Below, piece after piece: positions 41,480-49,842 of a DNA stretch of 56,261 nt. A program made the translations under genes and the position numbers. Each line of letters starts with the position of its first letter. Position 1 is the first letter of the stretch. Source of the stretch: Sphingomonadales bacterium UBA2369 (GTDB lineage: Bacteria; Pseudomonadota; Alphaproteobacteria; Sphingomonadales; Sphingomonadaceae). The stretch is taken from assembly GCA_002344055.1 (NCBI GenBank), contig DDTH01000001.1, positions 1 through 56,261 on the forward strand, given 5' to 3'. The notes under the pieces are model-generated. The model did no database searches. It had not been told where the DNA came from and worked only from the letters and a program-made list of their open reading frames with translations.

Positions 41480-42715
41480 GCGGCGCATCGGCTCCGGCCG
41501 TCCCCGCGACAGGCTGCGCCACAGCCATTCCAGCGGGCCGTAGCGGTAGCGGTCGAGCCAGGGTTTCGACCAGGCGAGCATCAGCAGCCACATCGCGATC
41601 ACCGGCAGCCACAGTTCGATGCGGCTGAGGGAGCCGTAGAGGCCGGCCCCGTAGCCGTAGAACAAAGTCGTCATCAGGATCGAGGTGCCGAGATAATTGG
41701 TGAAGGCGGCCCGCCCGGCCGCGGCGATGCGATCGACCAGCCAGCCGCCACGGCGGGTCGCCAGGATGATCAAGGCGGCGGTCGCGACGATCATGAACGG
41801 CCGGAACGGCGTCGCCCCGGCCATGGCGTAGGCGAACACGGCTTCGGGGGTGAAATCGGCGCGGAAGAGCAGCCAGGCGAGCGCGACATAGGCCGGGATG
41901 CCGATCGCGAAGCCGGTGAGCATCCACTTGCGGTAGCGCGCGGGCTCCCAGACTCCGGTCAGGAAGCCCGATTTCAGCGCGGCCATGCCGAACAGCATGT
42001 AGGCCAAAGTCTCGGCGAGCATGAAGACGAGCTGCATGAACGGCATGAACGTCTGCTCGATCAGCCGCTCATGCACCAGCCCGGTCCACGGGCCGCGGCC
42101 GAGCGCGAGATCGTCGGCGAGCGCTTGCGGACTGAGCGGTCCGAAACCCTTCGCGAAACCGTCATAGGCCTCGATCAGCGCGGGATCCGTGCTGCCGCTC
42201 GCGATGGCTGAAGCCAGATAGAGGAATTTCCCGGCGCCGGCGCCCATCAGCGCGATCTGCACGAAGAGCAGCACGATCCCCCAGATGATGAGGGTCCACA
42301 CCCGGCAATTGCGGAAGAAGAAGAGCAGAAGCCCCGCCATCGCATAGGCGGCGAGGATGTCGCCGAACCAGATGAAGTAGAAATGCAGGAGGCCGAAGAT
42401 CAGCAGCCAGAACATGCGGGCATAATGGACGCGAGCCGCGCTCACCCCGGCCGCGCGGGCGCGCTCGATCACCAGCAGAGTGCTGGCGCCGAACAGGAAG
42501 GAGAAGAGGCCGCGCATCTTGCCGTCGATGAAGACGAAGCTGAACGCCCAGGAGGCGAGGTCCGCGTCGCTCTCCAGCCCATAGGCGACCGGGTTCATAT
42601 AGGCCGGGAAGGGCATGGCGAAGGCGACGATGTTCATCGCCAATATGCCCATCACCGCGATGCCGCGAACGACGTCGAGCGTCGGGATGCGGTCGGCTGT
42701 TGCGGTGCTTGCCAT
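41477..42715 (-). CDS. DUF418 family membrane protein (YeiB-like)
   Basis: A 412-residue integral membrane protein with about ten helices. The family start is RIPTLDVVRGIAVMGILAMN, and the C-terminal DUF418 region has RAAFTNYLGTSILMTTLFYG and RYGPLEWLWRSLS, typical wording for the family. Members resemble acyltransferase-like or heparan-alpha-glucosaminide acetyltransferase-type membrane proteins, but no reaction is established. ATG 42715 was chosen, the last Met before the family start. Confidence 0.87.
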   Translation of the reverse strand: MASTATADRIPTLDVVRGIAVMGILAMNIVAFAMPFPAYMNPVAYGLESDADLASWAFSFVFIDGKMRGLFSFLFGASTLLVIERARAAGVSAARVHYARMFWLLIFGLLHFYFIWFGDILAAYAMAGLLLFFFRNCRVWTLIIWGIVLLFVQIALMGAGAGKFLYLASAIASGSTDPALIEAYDGFAKGFGPLSPQALADDLALGRGPWTGLVHERLIEQTFMPFMQLVFMLAETLAYMLFGMAALKSGFLTGVWEPARYRKWMLTGFAIGIPAYVALAWLLFRADFTPEAVFAYAMAGATPFRPFMIVATAALIILATRRGGWLVDRIAAAGRAAFTNYLGTSILMTTLFYGYGAGLYGSLSRIELWLPVIAMWLLMLAWSKPWLDRYRYGPLEWLWRSLSRGRPEPMRR

Positions 42716-42743
42716 GTCTGCCCCCCGCCACGAGCCCACGCAC

Positions 42744-42877
42744 CGCTCACCCTGAGCTTGTCGAAGGGCTGCCCTTCGTTTCCTAGCTAAAAGAAAAGAC
42801 AGGCCTTTGGCCAGAGGCCAAAGTTTATCCTGAGCGCCGCCGCGAGCGGCGTCGAAGGGACAAGCTCAGGCTGAGCG
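42744..42877. repeat. nested palindromic element (REP-like)
   Basis: Outer inverted repeat CGCTCACCCTGAGCTTGTC (42744-42762) with 42859-42877, 18 of 19 pairs. Inner hairpins: CTTTGGCC-AGA-GGCCAAAG (about 42808-42828) and CGCCGC-CGCGA-GCGGCG (about 42837-42853). CCTGAGCTTGTCGAAGG-type palindromes are common between sphingomonad genes. It fills the space between the DUF418 gene and bfr. Confidence 0.8.
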
Positions 42878-42897
42878 GGCCTGGAAAATTGGGGAGC

Positions 42898-43380
42898 TTA
42901 CTCCTCGCCCGCCGGCTTGCTTTGCAGCTGGACGTAATTCTGCAGACCCATCTGCTCGATCATCACGAACTGCTTCTCGAGGAAGTCGACATGCTCTTCC
43001 TCGGTCTCGAGGATGCGGCGGAAGACCTCGCGCGAGACGAAGTCGCCGACACTCTCGCAATAGGGAATGGCTTCCTTCAGCTGGGCGATCGCCTCGCGTT
43101 CCAGTTCGAGGTCGGCGCGCAGCACTTCCTCGACATTCTCGCCGATGCGCAGGCGGCCCAGCATCTGGAAATTGGGCAGGCCGTCGAGGAAGAGGATGCG
43201 TTCGGACAAAGTGTCCGCATGCTTCATCTCGTCGATGCTCTCGTGCCGCTCATATTCGGCCAGCCGCGTGATGCCCCAATTGTCGAGCATCCGGTAATGC
43301 AGCCAATATTGATTGACCGCGGTCAGCTCGTTCTTGAGCGTGTCGTTGAGGTGCTGGATGACCTGCGGGTCGCCTTGCAT
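42898..43380 (-). CDS. bfr: bacterioferritin
   Basis: A 160-residue iron-storage protein that forms a 24-subunit shell. All ferroxidase ligands are present: Glu18, Glu51, His54, Glu94, Glu127 and His130; the haem ligand Met52 lies in SIDEMKHAD. It oxidises Fe(II) and stores it as mineral. Full length with the normal start MQGDPQVIQHLN. The ferredoxin gene bfd lies 93 bases upstream on the same strand, the classic pair in which Bfd reduces the core to release iron. Confidence 0.95.
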   Translation of the reverse strand: MQGDPQVIQHLNDTLKNELTAVNQYWLHYRMLDNWGITRLAEYERHESIDEMKHADTLSERILFLDGLPNFQMLGRLRIGENVEEVLRADLELEREAIAQLKEAIPYCESVGDFVSREVFRRILETEEEHVDFLEKQFVMIEQMGLQNYVQLQSKPAGEE

Positions 43381-43472
43381 GGGAAGTTCCTTTCGCCGCG
43401 GACATTACCGCAGACGAAGGCGAAACGACAGTAGAAAACGGCGGAAAACTGCGAAAAATCAGTGCGCTATTG

Positions 43473-43643
43473 CTAGGCGGTCGCACGCTCTGCGGCGATG
43501 ATCTCACGTGCGAATGAGAAGCATTGGCCGCACCGCGCACGCTTTCCGCAGGCGGCATAGACGCTGGCCGGGCAGGAAGCGCCGCTACGGGCCGCCGCCC
43601 GCACGTCCCGTTCCTTGATTGCATTGCAGATGCAAACGACCAC
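43473..43643 (-). CDS. bfd: bacterioferritin-associated ferredoxin
   Basis: A 56-residue [2Fe-2S] protein. Cluster ligands Cys4, Cys6, Cys38 and Cys41 (VCICNAIK, CGKRARCGQC) match those of E. coli Bfd. I chose GTG 43643 because AAGGAG lies eight bases upstream; a longer frame would include the promoter region. It donates electrons to bacterioferritin for iron release and is normally induced in iron shortage, in agreement with the Fur-like site upstream. Confidence 0.92.
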   Translation of the reverse strand: MVVCICNAIKERDVRAAARSGASCPASVYAACGKRARCGQCFSFAREIIAAERATA

Positions 43644-43664
43644 GCGAATCTCCTTGGTGAGGAG

Positions 43665-43693
43665 CATATAATATAGTGATAATCGTTCGCAAT
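43665..43693 (-). promoter_or_regulatory. bfd promoter with Fur-like operator
   Basis: Read on the minus strand: -35 TTGCGA (43692-43687), 16-base spacer, -10 TATATG (43670-43665). The spacer contains GATTATCAC, and the stretch 43677-43693 (TGATAATCGTTCGCAAT on the plus strand) resembles a Fur box half with an imperfect second half. It is a local AT-rich island in GC-rich DNA. Confidence 0.5.
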
Positions 43694-43724
43694 AGCTTGC
43701 GATCAGTCTGATCGGCAAAATCGA

Positions 43725-44129
43725 TCAGCGCGCTGAGCGGCGAATCATCAGCTTGAGGCCTGACCAGACCGAATCGACCGCGCATACTTTTACATCGACG
43801 AGATCGGTGGCGGGCAGGATGGCGTCGCGGATGCGGTCCTCGGTGATGTCGGTCGGGACCTTGGACGCCTTCTTGGGCCAGGACACCCAGATGAAGCCGG
43901 CGGGTGCGAGCAGGGGGCGGAGCGTGGCGAGCTTCGCTTCCATGTCGGCATATTCCGTGACGAAGATATGTGCAGCGTCGATCGGGGCCTCCGGGGCGGC
44001 CAGGGTGGTGACGCCGGTCTCGCCGATCTCGTCGGTGACGCTCTCCGGCATGCCATCCAGCCAGCTTCGCATGCCGGGCTTGAAGCCCAGCTTCTTCGCC
44101 AATGGCGTGCCGGAATAGCCTTCGGTCAT
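43725..44129 (-). CDS. DUF3052 family protein
   Basis: A 134-residue soluble protein. GYSGTPLAKKLGFKPGMRSWL and the later PAGFIWVSWPKKASKVPTDI are the family signatures. The fold is probably a small Rossmann-like domain without known activity. Last gene of a three-gene unit; its start overlaps the upstream gene stop by four bases. Confidence 0.8.
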   Translation of the reverse strand: MTEGYSGTPLAKKLGFKPGMRSWLDGMPESVTDEIGETGVTTLAAPEAPIDAAHIFVTEYADMEAKLATLRPLLAPAGFIWVSWPKKASKVPTDITEDRIRDAILPATDLVDVKVCAVDSVWSGLKLMIRRSAR

Positions 44130-44422
44130 TCCCCTCTTTCGGCCGCCTTCCCGATCGCGGCAAGCCGCAACAATTCGGGAAGAGCGGTGCGCATCGCCGC
44201 GATCAGCCGCGCATTTTCGGTGTGCCGCCGGTCGCTTGGCGCGAGATAGGGCGGAAGGCGGACAAGCGTCGCGGCGATCATCCGTTCCTCCCGATCAGTC
44301 TCGCCCGAGACGAGATCGATGGCGGGCATGGAGCCGATGTCATCGGCGCGGGCGACATGCCAGGGGCCAGGCGTGGCCGCCGCCTCGAGCATGGCGAGCC
44401 GGTCCAGGTCGAGCGGGTTCAT
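44126..44422 (-). CDS. small soluble protein, phage/ead-like wording, unknown function
   Basis: A 98-residue protein starting MNPLDLDRLAMLEAAATPGPWHVAR and containing DRRHTENARLIAAMRTALPELL. The TPGPW and D-x-x-N/ARLIAAMR patterns recall small proteins often encoded by phages and genomic islands, but the function is unknown. Overlaps both neighbours by four bases, so the three genes are translated as one coupled unit. Confidence 0.65.
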   Translation of the reverse strand: MNPLDLDRLAMLEAAATPGPWHVARADDIGSMPAIDLVSGETDREERMIAATLVRLPPYLAPSDRRHTENARLIAAMRTALPELLRLAAIGKAAERGE

Positions 44423-44895
44423 CGCAAGGCGCCGTGCGACCCGCCGGACAAGGCCCGCGCCGCGATCAGGGCGATGGGGATGCCGACCAGGAAGATGTGG
44501 AAGGCGAATTGCGAGCCGAAGCCGAGCCAGCTTGCGGGCAAAGCCGGTGCGCCGGTGAAGCGGATCGGGACGACCAGCAGGTTCATGACGATGTAGGTGG
44601 CGACGCCGTAGAGGGCGCCCCAGAGGATCGGCTGGCGCCGGAGCGCGGGCATGCGCGATGCGGCGGCGACGTAGATGGCGGCCATGATCGCCATCAGCGC
44701 GAAGTGGACGGTGAGGCCCAGCGCGACGGCGCCTGGGCCGCTGTCCGGTGCGCTGGGGAAGGGGCCGGAGGCGACGCCCCCGAGCATCTGGTCGACGCCG
44801 CGGCGGCCGTTGATGATTGTCATCACGATCGCGGCGATGATGTCGAGCGTACCGGCCACGAAGGTGGCGGTGATGATTGGGCGGGCGAGGCGCAT
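44419..44895 (-). CDS. four-helix membrane protein of unknown function
   Basis: A 158-residue integral membrane protein with four helices (about 7-27, 60-80, 92-112, 127-150). First gene of the operon with the small protein and DUF3052. FVAGTLDIIAAIVM and YGVATYIVMNLLVVP appear to be family-conserved stretches seen in other alphaproteobacteria, with no assigned role. Confidence 0.7.
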   Translation of the reverse strand: MRLARPIITATFVAGTLDIIAAIVMTIINGRRGVDQMLGGVASGPFPSAPDSGPGAVALGLTVHFALMAIMAAIYVAAASRMPALRRQPILWGALYGVATYIVMNLLVVPIRFTGAPALPASWLGFGSQFAFHIFLVGIPIALIAARALSGGSHGALR

Positions 44896-45000
44896 GGCGG
44901 CTTCTCTCTATCGAGCCGGCCCGCCCGCAAGCTGTCCGTTTGTTACACGAAGGTCAAGCCGGGCCTTGCCGCCAAGCCAGGCTTGATGGGCGCGAAGGAA

Positions 45001-47202
45001 CTAGCCGTCCATCAGCGCCGGGAAGAAGCCTTCATGCGCGCGCCGGAGGTCGGTTAGTGACACCGAGAAGCCAGGACCGGAGACGGTGTCGCCACCAGTC
45101 GTGCCGATCCGTGCAGAGAACAGGTTTGCGGCGCTCGCCTGCGCGATCACGCTTTCTGGATCGCTTGTGGCGACGAGGGCGCGGCCCTGATCCTCGCCGA
45201 ACAGGATCGCGGCGGGATTGGGAACATTGGGCAGGCCTGTCTCGACGCCGATGCCGCCGGCAAGCGCCATCTCCGCGATGGCCACCAGCGCGCCCCCGTC
45301 AGAAATGTCATGCACCGAAGCGACCTGGCCCGCGCCGATCAGGGTCTGCAGCAATTCGCCGAGGCGGCGCTCGACCGCCAGATTGACCGGTGGGGCAGCG
45401 CCATCTTCGCGGCCATGGATCTCGCGTAGCCAGAGCGACTGGCCGACATGGCCGGTGGAATGGCCGAGCAGGACGAGGGCGAGGCCTTCTTCCTTGAAGC
45501 AGGCACCGATAGACCGGCTCCAATCGCCGAGCAGGCCGACGCCGCCGATCGCAGGCGTGGGCAGGATGGCGCTGCCGCCGCCCGTCGCCTTGCTCTCATT
45601 GTAGAGGCTGACATTGCCGCTCACGATCGGGAAATCGAGGGCGCGGCAGGCTTCGCTCATGCCTTCGAGGCAGCCGGTGATCTGCGCCATGATTTCGGGG
45701 CGCTGGGGGTTGGCGAAGTTCAGGCAGTTGGTGACCGCCAGCGGCCGCGCGCCGACCGCGCAGAGGTTGCGATAGGCTTCCGCGATGGCCTGCTTGCCGC
45801 CTTCATAGGGGTCGGCATAGCAATAACGCGGCGTGCAATCGGTGGTGATGGCGAGCGCCTTTTGCGTGCCGTGGACGCGCACGACCGCCGCGTCGCCGCC
45901 GGTCTGGATGGTGTCCCCGCCGACCTTCGGGTCGTATTGCTCGTAGATCCAGCGGCGGCTGGCGATGTCGGGGGAGGCCATCAGCTTCAGCAGGTCCGCG
46001 GCGATATCGGTGCTTTCCGGCATGTCGCCGAGCGGCTTCACCTGCGCCCAAGCTTTGTATTCCTCCCGCGTGAGGGACGGGCGGTCGTAGAGTGGGGCCT
46101 CGTCCGCCAGCGGGCCGAGCGGGATGTCGCAGACGGTCGCACCCTGCCATTTCAGCACCATGCGGCCGGTATCGGTGACCGTGCCGATCACCGCGAAATC
46201 CAGTTCCCATTTGCGGAAAATCGCTTCGGCAAAGGCTTCGCGGCCGGGCTTGAGCACCATGAGCATGCGCTCCTGGCTTTCGGACAGCATCATCTCATAG
46301 GGCGTCATGCCGGTTTCGCGGCAGGGCACCTGGTCCATGATCAGTTCGATGCCGACGCCGCCCTTGCTCGCCATTTCGACGCTGGAGGAGGTGAGGCCGG
46401 CCGCGCCCATGTCCTGGATGGCGACGATCGCGTCGGAGGCCATCAGTTCCAGGCAGGCCTCGATCAGCAATTTCTCGGTGAACGGATCGCCGACCTGCAC
46501 GGTCGGGCGCTTGGCGTCGGCGTCCTCGCCGAAATCCGCGCTCGCCATGGTGGCGCCGTGGATGCCATCGCGGCCGGTCTTGCTGCCGACATAGACGACC
46601 GGATTGCCGATCCCCGCCGCGGCCGAATAGAAAATCCTGCCGGCCTTTGCGACGCCGACGGTCATCGCGTTGACCAGGATGTTGCCGTCATAGGCCGGGT
46701 GAAAATTCACCTCGCCGCCCACGGTGGGCACGCCGACGCAATTGCCGTAGCCGCCGATCCCGGCGACGACGCCGGCGATCAGATGCTTCATCTTCGGATG
46801 ATCGGGGCTGCCGAAGCGCAGCGCGTTCAGATTGGCGACCGGCCGCGCGCCCATGGTGAAGACGTCGCGCAGGATCCCGCCCACGCCCGTCGCCGCGCCC
46901 TGATAGGGTTCGATGTAGGAGGGGTGGTTATGGCTCTCCATCTTGAAGATAGCGGCGTCACCATCGCCAATGTCGATCACGCCGGCATTCTCGCCGGGGC
47001 CGCAGATCACCCACGGCGCGGTCGTCGGCAGCTTCTTCAAATGGATGCGGGATGACTTGTAGGAGCAATGCTCGCTCCACATCACCGAGAAGATGCCGAG
47101 CTCGGTCAGGTTCGGCTCACGCCCCAGCGCGTGCAGGACGCGCTCATATTCTTCGGGGCTGAGGCCATGGTCGGCGACGATTTGCGGGGTGATTTCGCTC
47201 AT
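45001..47202 (-). CDS. purL: phosphoribosylformylglycinamidine synthase subunit PurL
   Basis: A 733-residue ATP-dependent enzyme, step 4 of purine synthesis; the small-PurL form works with separate PurS and PurQ, which are not in the window. ATG 47202 gives MSEITPQIVADHGLSPEEY; a longer frame to 47250 is unlikely. Signatures: FSVMWSEHCSYKSSR, MESHNHPSYIEPYQGAATGVGG, GGYGNCVGVPTVGGEV, QDMGAAGLTSSSVEMA, SESQERMLMV and VHDISDGGALVAIAEMA. Length is normal. A terminator precedes it on the same strand. Confidence 0.96.
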   Translation of the reverse strand: MSEITPQIVADHGLSPEEYERVLHALGREPNLTELGIFSVMWSEHCSYKSSRIHLKKLPTTAPWVICGPGENAGVIDIGDGDAAIFKMESHNHPSYIEPYQGAATGVGGILRDVFTMGARPVANLNALRFGSPDHPKMKHLIAGVVAGIGGYGNCVGVPTVGGEVNFHPAYDGNILVNAMTVGVAKAGRIFYSAAAGIGNPVVYVGSKTGRDGIHGATMASADFGEDADAKRPTVQVGDPFTEKLLIEACLELMASDAIVAIQDMGAAGLTSSSVEMASKGGVGIELIMDQVPCRETGMTPYEMMLSESQERMLMVLKPGREAFAEAIFRKWELDFAVIGTVTDTGRMVLKWQGATVCDIPLGPLADEAPLYDRPSLTREEYKAWAQVKPLGDMPESTDIAADLLKLMASPDIASRRWIYEQYDPKVGGDTIQTGGDAAVVRVHGTQKALAITTDCTPRYCYADPYEGGKQAIAEAYRNLCAVGARPLAVTNCLNFANPQRPEIMAQITGCLEGMSEACRALDFPIVSGNVSLYNESKATGGGSAILPTPAIGGVGLLGDWSRSIGACFKEEGLALVLLGHSTGHVGQSLWLREIHGREDGAAPPVNLAVERRLGELLQTLIGAGQVASVHDISDGGALVAIAEMALAGGIGVETGLPNVPNPAAILFGEDQGRALVATSDPESVIAQASAANLFSARIGTTGGDTVSGPGFSVSLTDLRRAHEGFFPALMDG

Positions 47203-47252
47203 GCCCGGGCGCTCTAGGCGATGGTCCGGCGAGGTGGAAGCGGCGGACAAGA

Positions 47253-47287
47253 AAAAGGCCGGCCCGGATGATCCGGACCGGCCTTTT
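47253..47287 (-). terminator. terminator between lysozyme-inhibitor-like gene and purL
   Basis: AAAAGGCCGG (47253-47262) pairs with CCGGCCTTTT (47278-47287) and CCGGAT with ATCCGG inside, one C-A mismatch, five-base loop or less. Flanked by A and T runs, so it can act in both directions; it lies just behind the stop of the minus-strand lipoprotein gene. Confidence 0.85.
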
Positions 47288-47306
47288 GAAAATAAGGGAG
47301 CGCGGC

Positions 47307-47690
47307 TTAGCGGTTGTGCGCGCGGCAGCTCTGCTCGGACTTGCCCGGCACCTTGATGCGGGCATCCTCGGCATTGGCGCTGATCGTATAGCCTTCGCCC
47401 GAATAAGTGCGGTTGGCCTCGGCTGCGTTCACGCGAACGCGGTCCGTCTGGCTGGTGCCGATGCGGGCAAACTGACCGTCGGCCGAGAAATCGGCATAGA
47501 CGAGGCTGTTGTCCGAGCAGCGATAGGTGCGGGCGACCATGGCGGGCGGCAATTCGACCGGCGGCGCGTTCTTGAGCTCTTCGGCCATCGGATCCTTGGC
47601 CTGGCCGACTTTCTCCGGTTCGGAGTTGCAGGCAGCAAGAGAGAGCAGGGCGGCAATCGGGGCCGCGGCGAGCAAACGAAGATGAGTCAT
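47307..47690 (-). CDS. small lipoprotein, MliC-like (lysozyme inhibitor fold)
   Basis: A 127-residue lipoprotein; signal LLAAAPIAALLSLAAC with lipobox Cys21. The domain starts with ARTYRCSDNSLVYADFSADG and ends GEGYTISANAEDARIKVPGK then a Cys, the pattern of MliC/PliC beta-barrel inhibitors (two Cys, central Y..E/S G). A role in protection against c-type lysozyme is plausible but weakly supported by sequence alone. Confidence 0.6.
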   Translation of the reverse strand: MTHLRLLAAAPIAALLSLAACNSEPEKVGQAKDPMAEELKNAPPVELPPAMVARTYRCSDNSLVYADFSADGQFARIGTSQTDRVRVNAAEANRTYSGEGYTISANAEDARIKVPGKSEQSCRAHNR

Positions 47691-47828
47691 GGGCGGGGCA
47701 ATTGAGTCCGAACGGCGTCAGGTCAAGCGATTCGTTGATCTTGCGAACCGTTTACGTCATGTGGCAACACCATGACGGCGCCTGTGATCGGACCAACACC
47801 CGGCCCCCGCGACGGAGGAAGAGACGGC

Positions 47829-48071
47829 ATGCAGCGGGTCCGCATCGGCCTGACCGGTCTCGGCTTCGTCTTCGTCGCGGTGCTGCTCGCGACCTTTCTG
47901 GCGGGAACGCCCGAAAACGATTTGCCCGTCACCGCCAATAGTGGGGCCGCGCTGAACGGCCAGGCGGATGCACCCAAAGAGCCGCTCGCGGAACTGGGCG
48001 TGGCGCCCGGAAATGCTGACACGACCAGCAACGGCGCCGCCCTCAACCAGACCCAGCCGGTTCCGAAATGA
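47829..48071 (+). CDS. small single-helix membrane protein, unknown
   Basis: An 80-residue protein from ATG 47829, placed by GGAGGAAGAG just upstream; an in-frame ATG at 47772 is less likely. One transmembrane helix (about 5-24) is followed by an unstructured Ala/Asn/Pro-rich tail outside. No known family. Divergent from the MliC-like gene. Confidence 0.5.
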   Translation: MQRVRIGLTGLGFVFVAVLLATFLAGTPENDLPVTANSGAALNGQADAPKEPLAELGVAPGNADTTSNGAALNQTQPVPK

Positions 48072-48154
48072 CCGGGCGGCAGCGGCGTAATGTGCACGCG
48101 CGAACGGCCGGTGCCGAGTCTCATGCCGATTCTGGGGATCGGCCAGTAACAACT

Positions 48155-48163
48155 TTATCCACA
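48155..48163 (+). promoter_or_regulatory. consensus DnaA box upstream of mraZ
   Basis: TTATCCACA, an exact match to the strong DnaA box, 229 bases before the mraZ start, in an AT-rich stretch. Only one clear copy is present, so it is not an origin; regulation of the division cluster by DnaA is possible. Confidence 0.45.
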
Positions 48164-48215
48164 AGGCTATTCAGCGAGAACAACATAAGAACATCTGTAG
48201 GGAACAGACCGCGAA

Positions 48216-48303
48216 TACCCAAATCCTCCCCATAGGCGTGCATGAAATCCCCAAAAAAGGCACGCCATCCCCTTTTTTTCTTAAGCATTCTGCATTATCC
48301 CCA
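48216..48303 (+). promoter_or_regulatory. phased TCCCC(A) repeats, candidate MraZ operator
   Basis: TACCCA at 48216, TCCCCA at 48227 and 48248, TCCCCT at 48268 and TCCCCA at 48298: starts are 11, 21, 20 and 30 bases apart, close to whole helical turns. MraZ in E. coli binds TGGGN direct repeats with ten-base spacing before its own gene; the complement of that motif fits these repeats. Confidence 0.5.
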
Positions 48304-48391
48304 GACCTCCAGTCAGGGGCGTTTCCCGTTCATCTCGTGAAAACGGCGTGGAGCCGCGTGGCGAAGCTCGCCTTGCGGACGGGAGAGTCGC

Positions 48392-48883
48392 GTGTTTGGG
48401 GGCGAGACCAAATTGGATCGGGAGCAGTTCTTCAGGGGGAGCGCGTTGAACGCGGTAGACGTCAAAGGGCGTCTGTCCGTGCCCGCGTTCATCCGTCAGA
48501 AGATCGAGCGCCGCTCCGACGAGAAGGTTCTGGTCCTCTCGCTTCACCCTGAATTCCAGTGCCTCGTCGGCTATGACAGCAACCACAGCGCGGTGATGTA
48601 CGATCGCGCCGAGACCAGGCTGGGCGACAACCCTGACCCCTTTGCCGAGCTCGACATGCAGGCCGGCATTTTCGCCGGCACCTCCGACGTCCCCTACGAC
48701 ACTTCCGGCCGAATCCTGATGCCGCCCCGGCTGAAGCGCCGCGCCGATATCGACGATCTCGCCATGTTCATCGGCATGGGCGCCGAGTTCCAGATCTGGA
48801 ATCCGTGGATCGCGTTCAAGAGCAAGTCGAAGGCGCTGAGCGCGCTGGCCGCCGATCTGCTCGAGGAACGGAAGGGCGCATGA
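48392..48883 (+). CDS. mraZ: transcriptional regulator MraZ
   Basis: A 163-residue protein with two AbrB-like SpoVT domains (GSALNAVDVKGRLSVPAFIRQ and VPYDTSGRILMPPRLKRRA). It represses the division and cell-wall cluster and forms rings. GTG 48392 lies seven bases after GGGAGAG. First gene of the cluster; overlaps rsmH by four bases. Confidence 0.95.
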   Translation: MFGGETKLDREQFFRGSALNAVDVKGRLSVPAFIRQKIERRSDEKVLVLSLHPEFQCLVGYDSNHSAVMYDRAETRLGDNPDPFAELDMQAGIFAGTSDVPYDTSGRILMPPRLKRRADIDDLAMFIGMGAEFQIWNPWIAFKSKSKALSALAADLLEERKGA

Positions 48884-49842
48884 CCGCCACCGCGTCTCAC
48901 ATCCCCGTCCTGATGGACGAAGCCGTCGCAGCGCTCGCCATTGCCCCCGGCGAGACGCATGTCGACGGCACGTTCGGCGCGGGCGGCTACAGCAAGGCCA
49001 TGCTTGAGAAAGGCGCGGCCCGCGTTTTCGCTTTCGATCGCGACCCCCAGGCGATCGAAGCCGGCGAAGACGTCGTGGCTGCGAGCGGGGGGCGCCTGAC
49101 GCTGGTTCCGGAGCGTTTCTCCCGGATGCGTCAGGCGCTTCGCGACCGCGGTGTCGAGACGGTGGACGGCGTCACGCTCGACATCGGCGTGTCGTCCATG
49201 CAGCTTGATCAGGGCGAGCGCGGCTTCTCCTTCCTGCGCGACGGCGATCTCGACATGCGGATGACGCCGGAGGGCCGGAGCGCCGCCGACATCGTCAATG
49301 GCGCGGACGAGGCTGAGCTGGCCGACATCCTCTATCATTATGGCGAGGAGAAACAGTCGCGGCGGGTTGCCCGCGCGATCGTCGCCGCGCGTCCGCTGAC
49401 CCGCACCGGCGAGCTGGCGGACGTGGTGCGCAAGGCGCTGGGCCATCATGCCGGCATGAAGAAGGATCCGGCGACCCGGACCTTCCAGGCGCTGCGCATC
49501 GCCGTGAATGACGAATTGAGCGAGCTGGAAGAGGGCCTCGAGGCGGCGGAGCAAGTGCTGCGCCCCGGCGGCCGGCTCGCGGTCGTGACGTTTCATTCCC
49601 TCGAAGACCGCATCGTGAAGCGCTTCCTCAAGGCGCGAGGCGGTCTCACCGGTTCGGGTTCCCGGCATCTCCCCCTCAACGATACGGGACCCGAGCCAAC
49701 CTTCAGCGACGTCGCCAAGCCGGTTCGCCCCGGCGAGGCGGAAGTCGCGAGTAATCCGCGCGCGCGTTCGGCGACGTTGCGCGCGGCCCGGCGCACTGGG
49801 GCGCCATCGCATAACAACCCAGCGAAGGAGACGAGGTCATGA
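48880..49842 (+). CDS. rsmH: 16S rRNA (cytosine(1402)-N4)-methyltransferase
   Basis: A 320-residue SAM enzyme that methylates C1402 in the ribosomal P site. SHIPVLMDEAVAAL, SAM loop VDGTFGAGGYSKAML, DIGVSSMQLDQGERGFSF, RTFQALRIAVNDEL and VVTFHSLEDRIVKRF are characteristic. Overlaps mraZ by four bases and ftsL by four. Confidence 0.96.
   Translation: MTATASHIPVLMDEAVAALAIAPGETHVDGTFGAGGYSKAMLEKGAARVFAFDRDPQAIEAGEDVVAASGGRLTLVPERFSRMRQALRDRGVETVDGVTLDIGVSSMQLDQGERGFSFLRDGDLDMRMTPEGRSAADIVNGADEAELADILYHYGEEKQSRRVARAIVAARPLTRTGELADVVRKALGHHAGMKKDPATRTFQALRIAVNDELSELEEGLEAAEQVLRPGGRLAVVTFHSLEDRIVKRFLKARGGLTGSGSRHLPLNDTGPEPTFSDVAKPVRPGEAEVASNPRARSATLRAARRTGAPSHNNPAKETRS

Noticed and set aside
45448..47055. 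Open frame antisense to purL
   Set aside because: Shadow of purL with no recognisable domain or ribosome site.
48295..48303. Second DnaA box (TTATCCCCA)
   Set aside because: It has a mismatch at a critical position and fits better as one of the phased TCCCC repeats.
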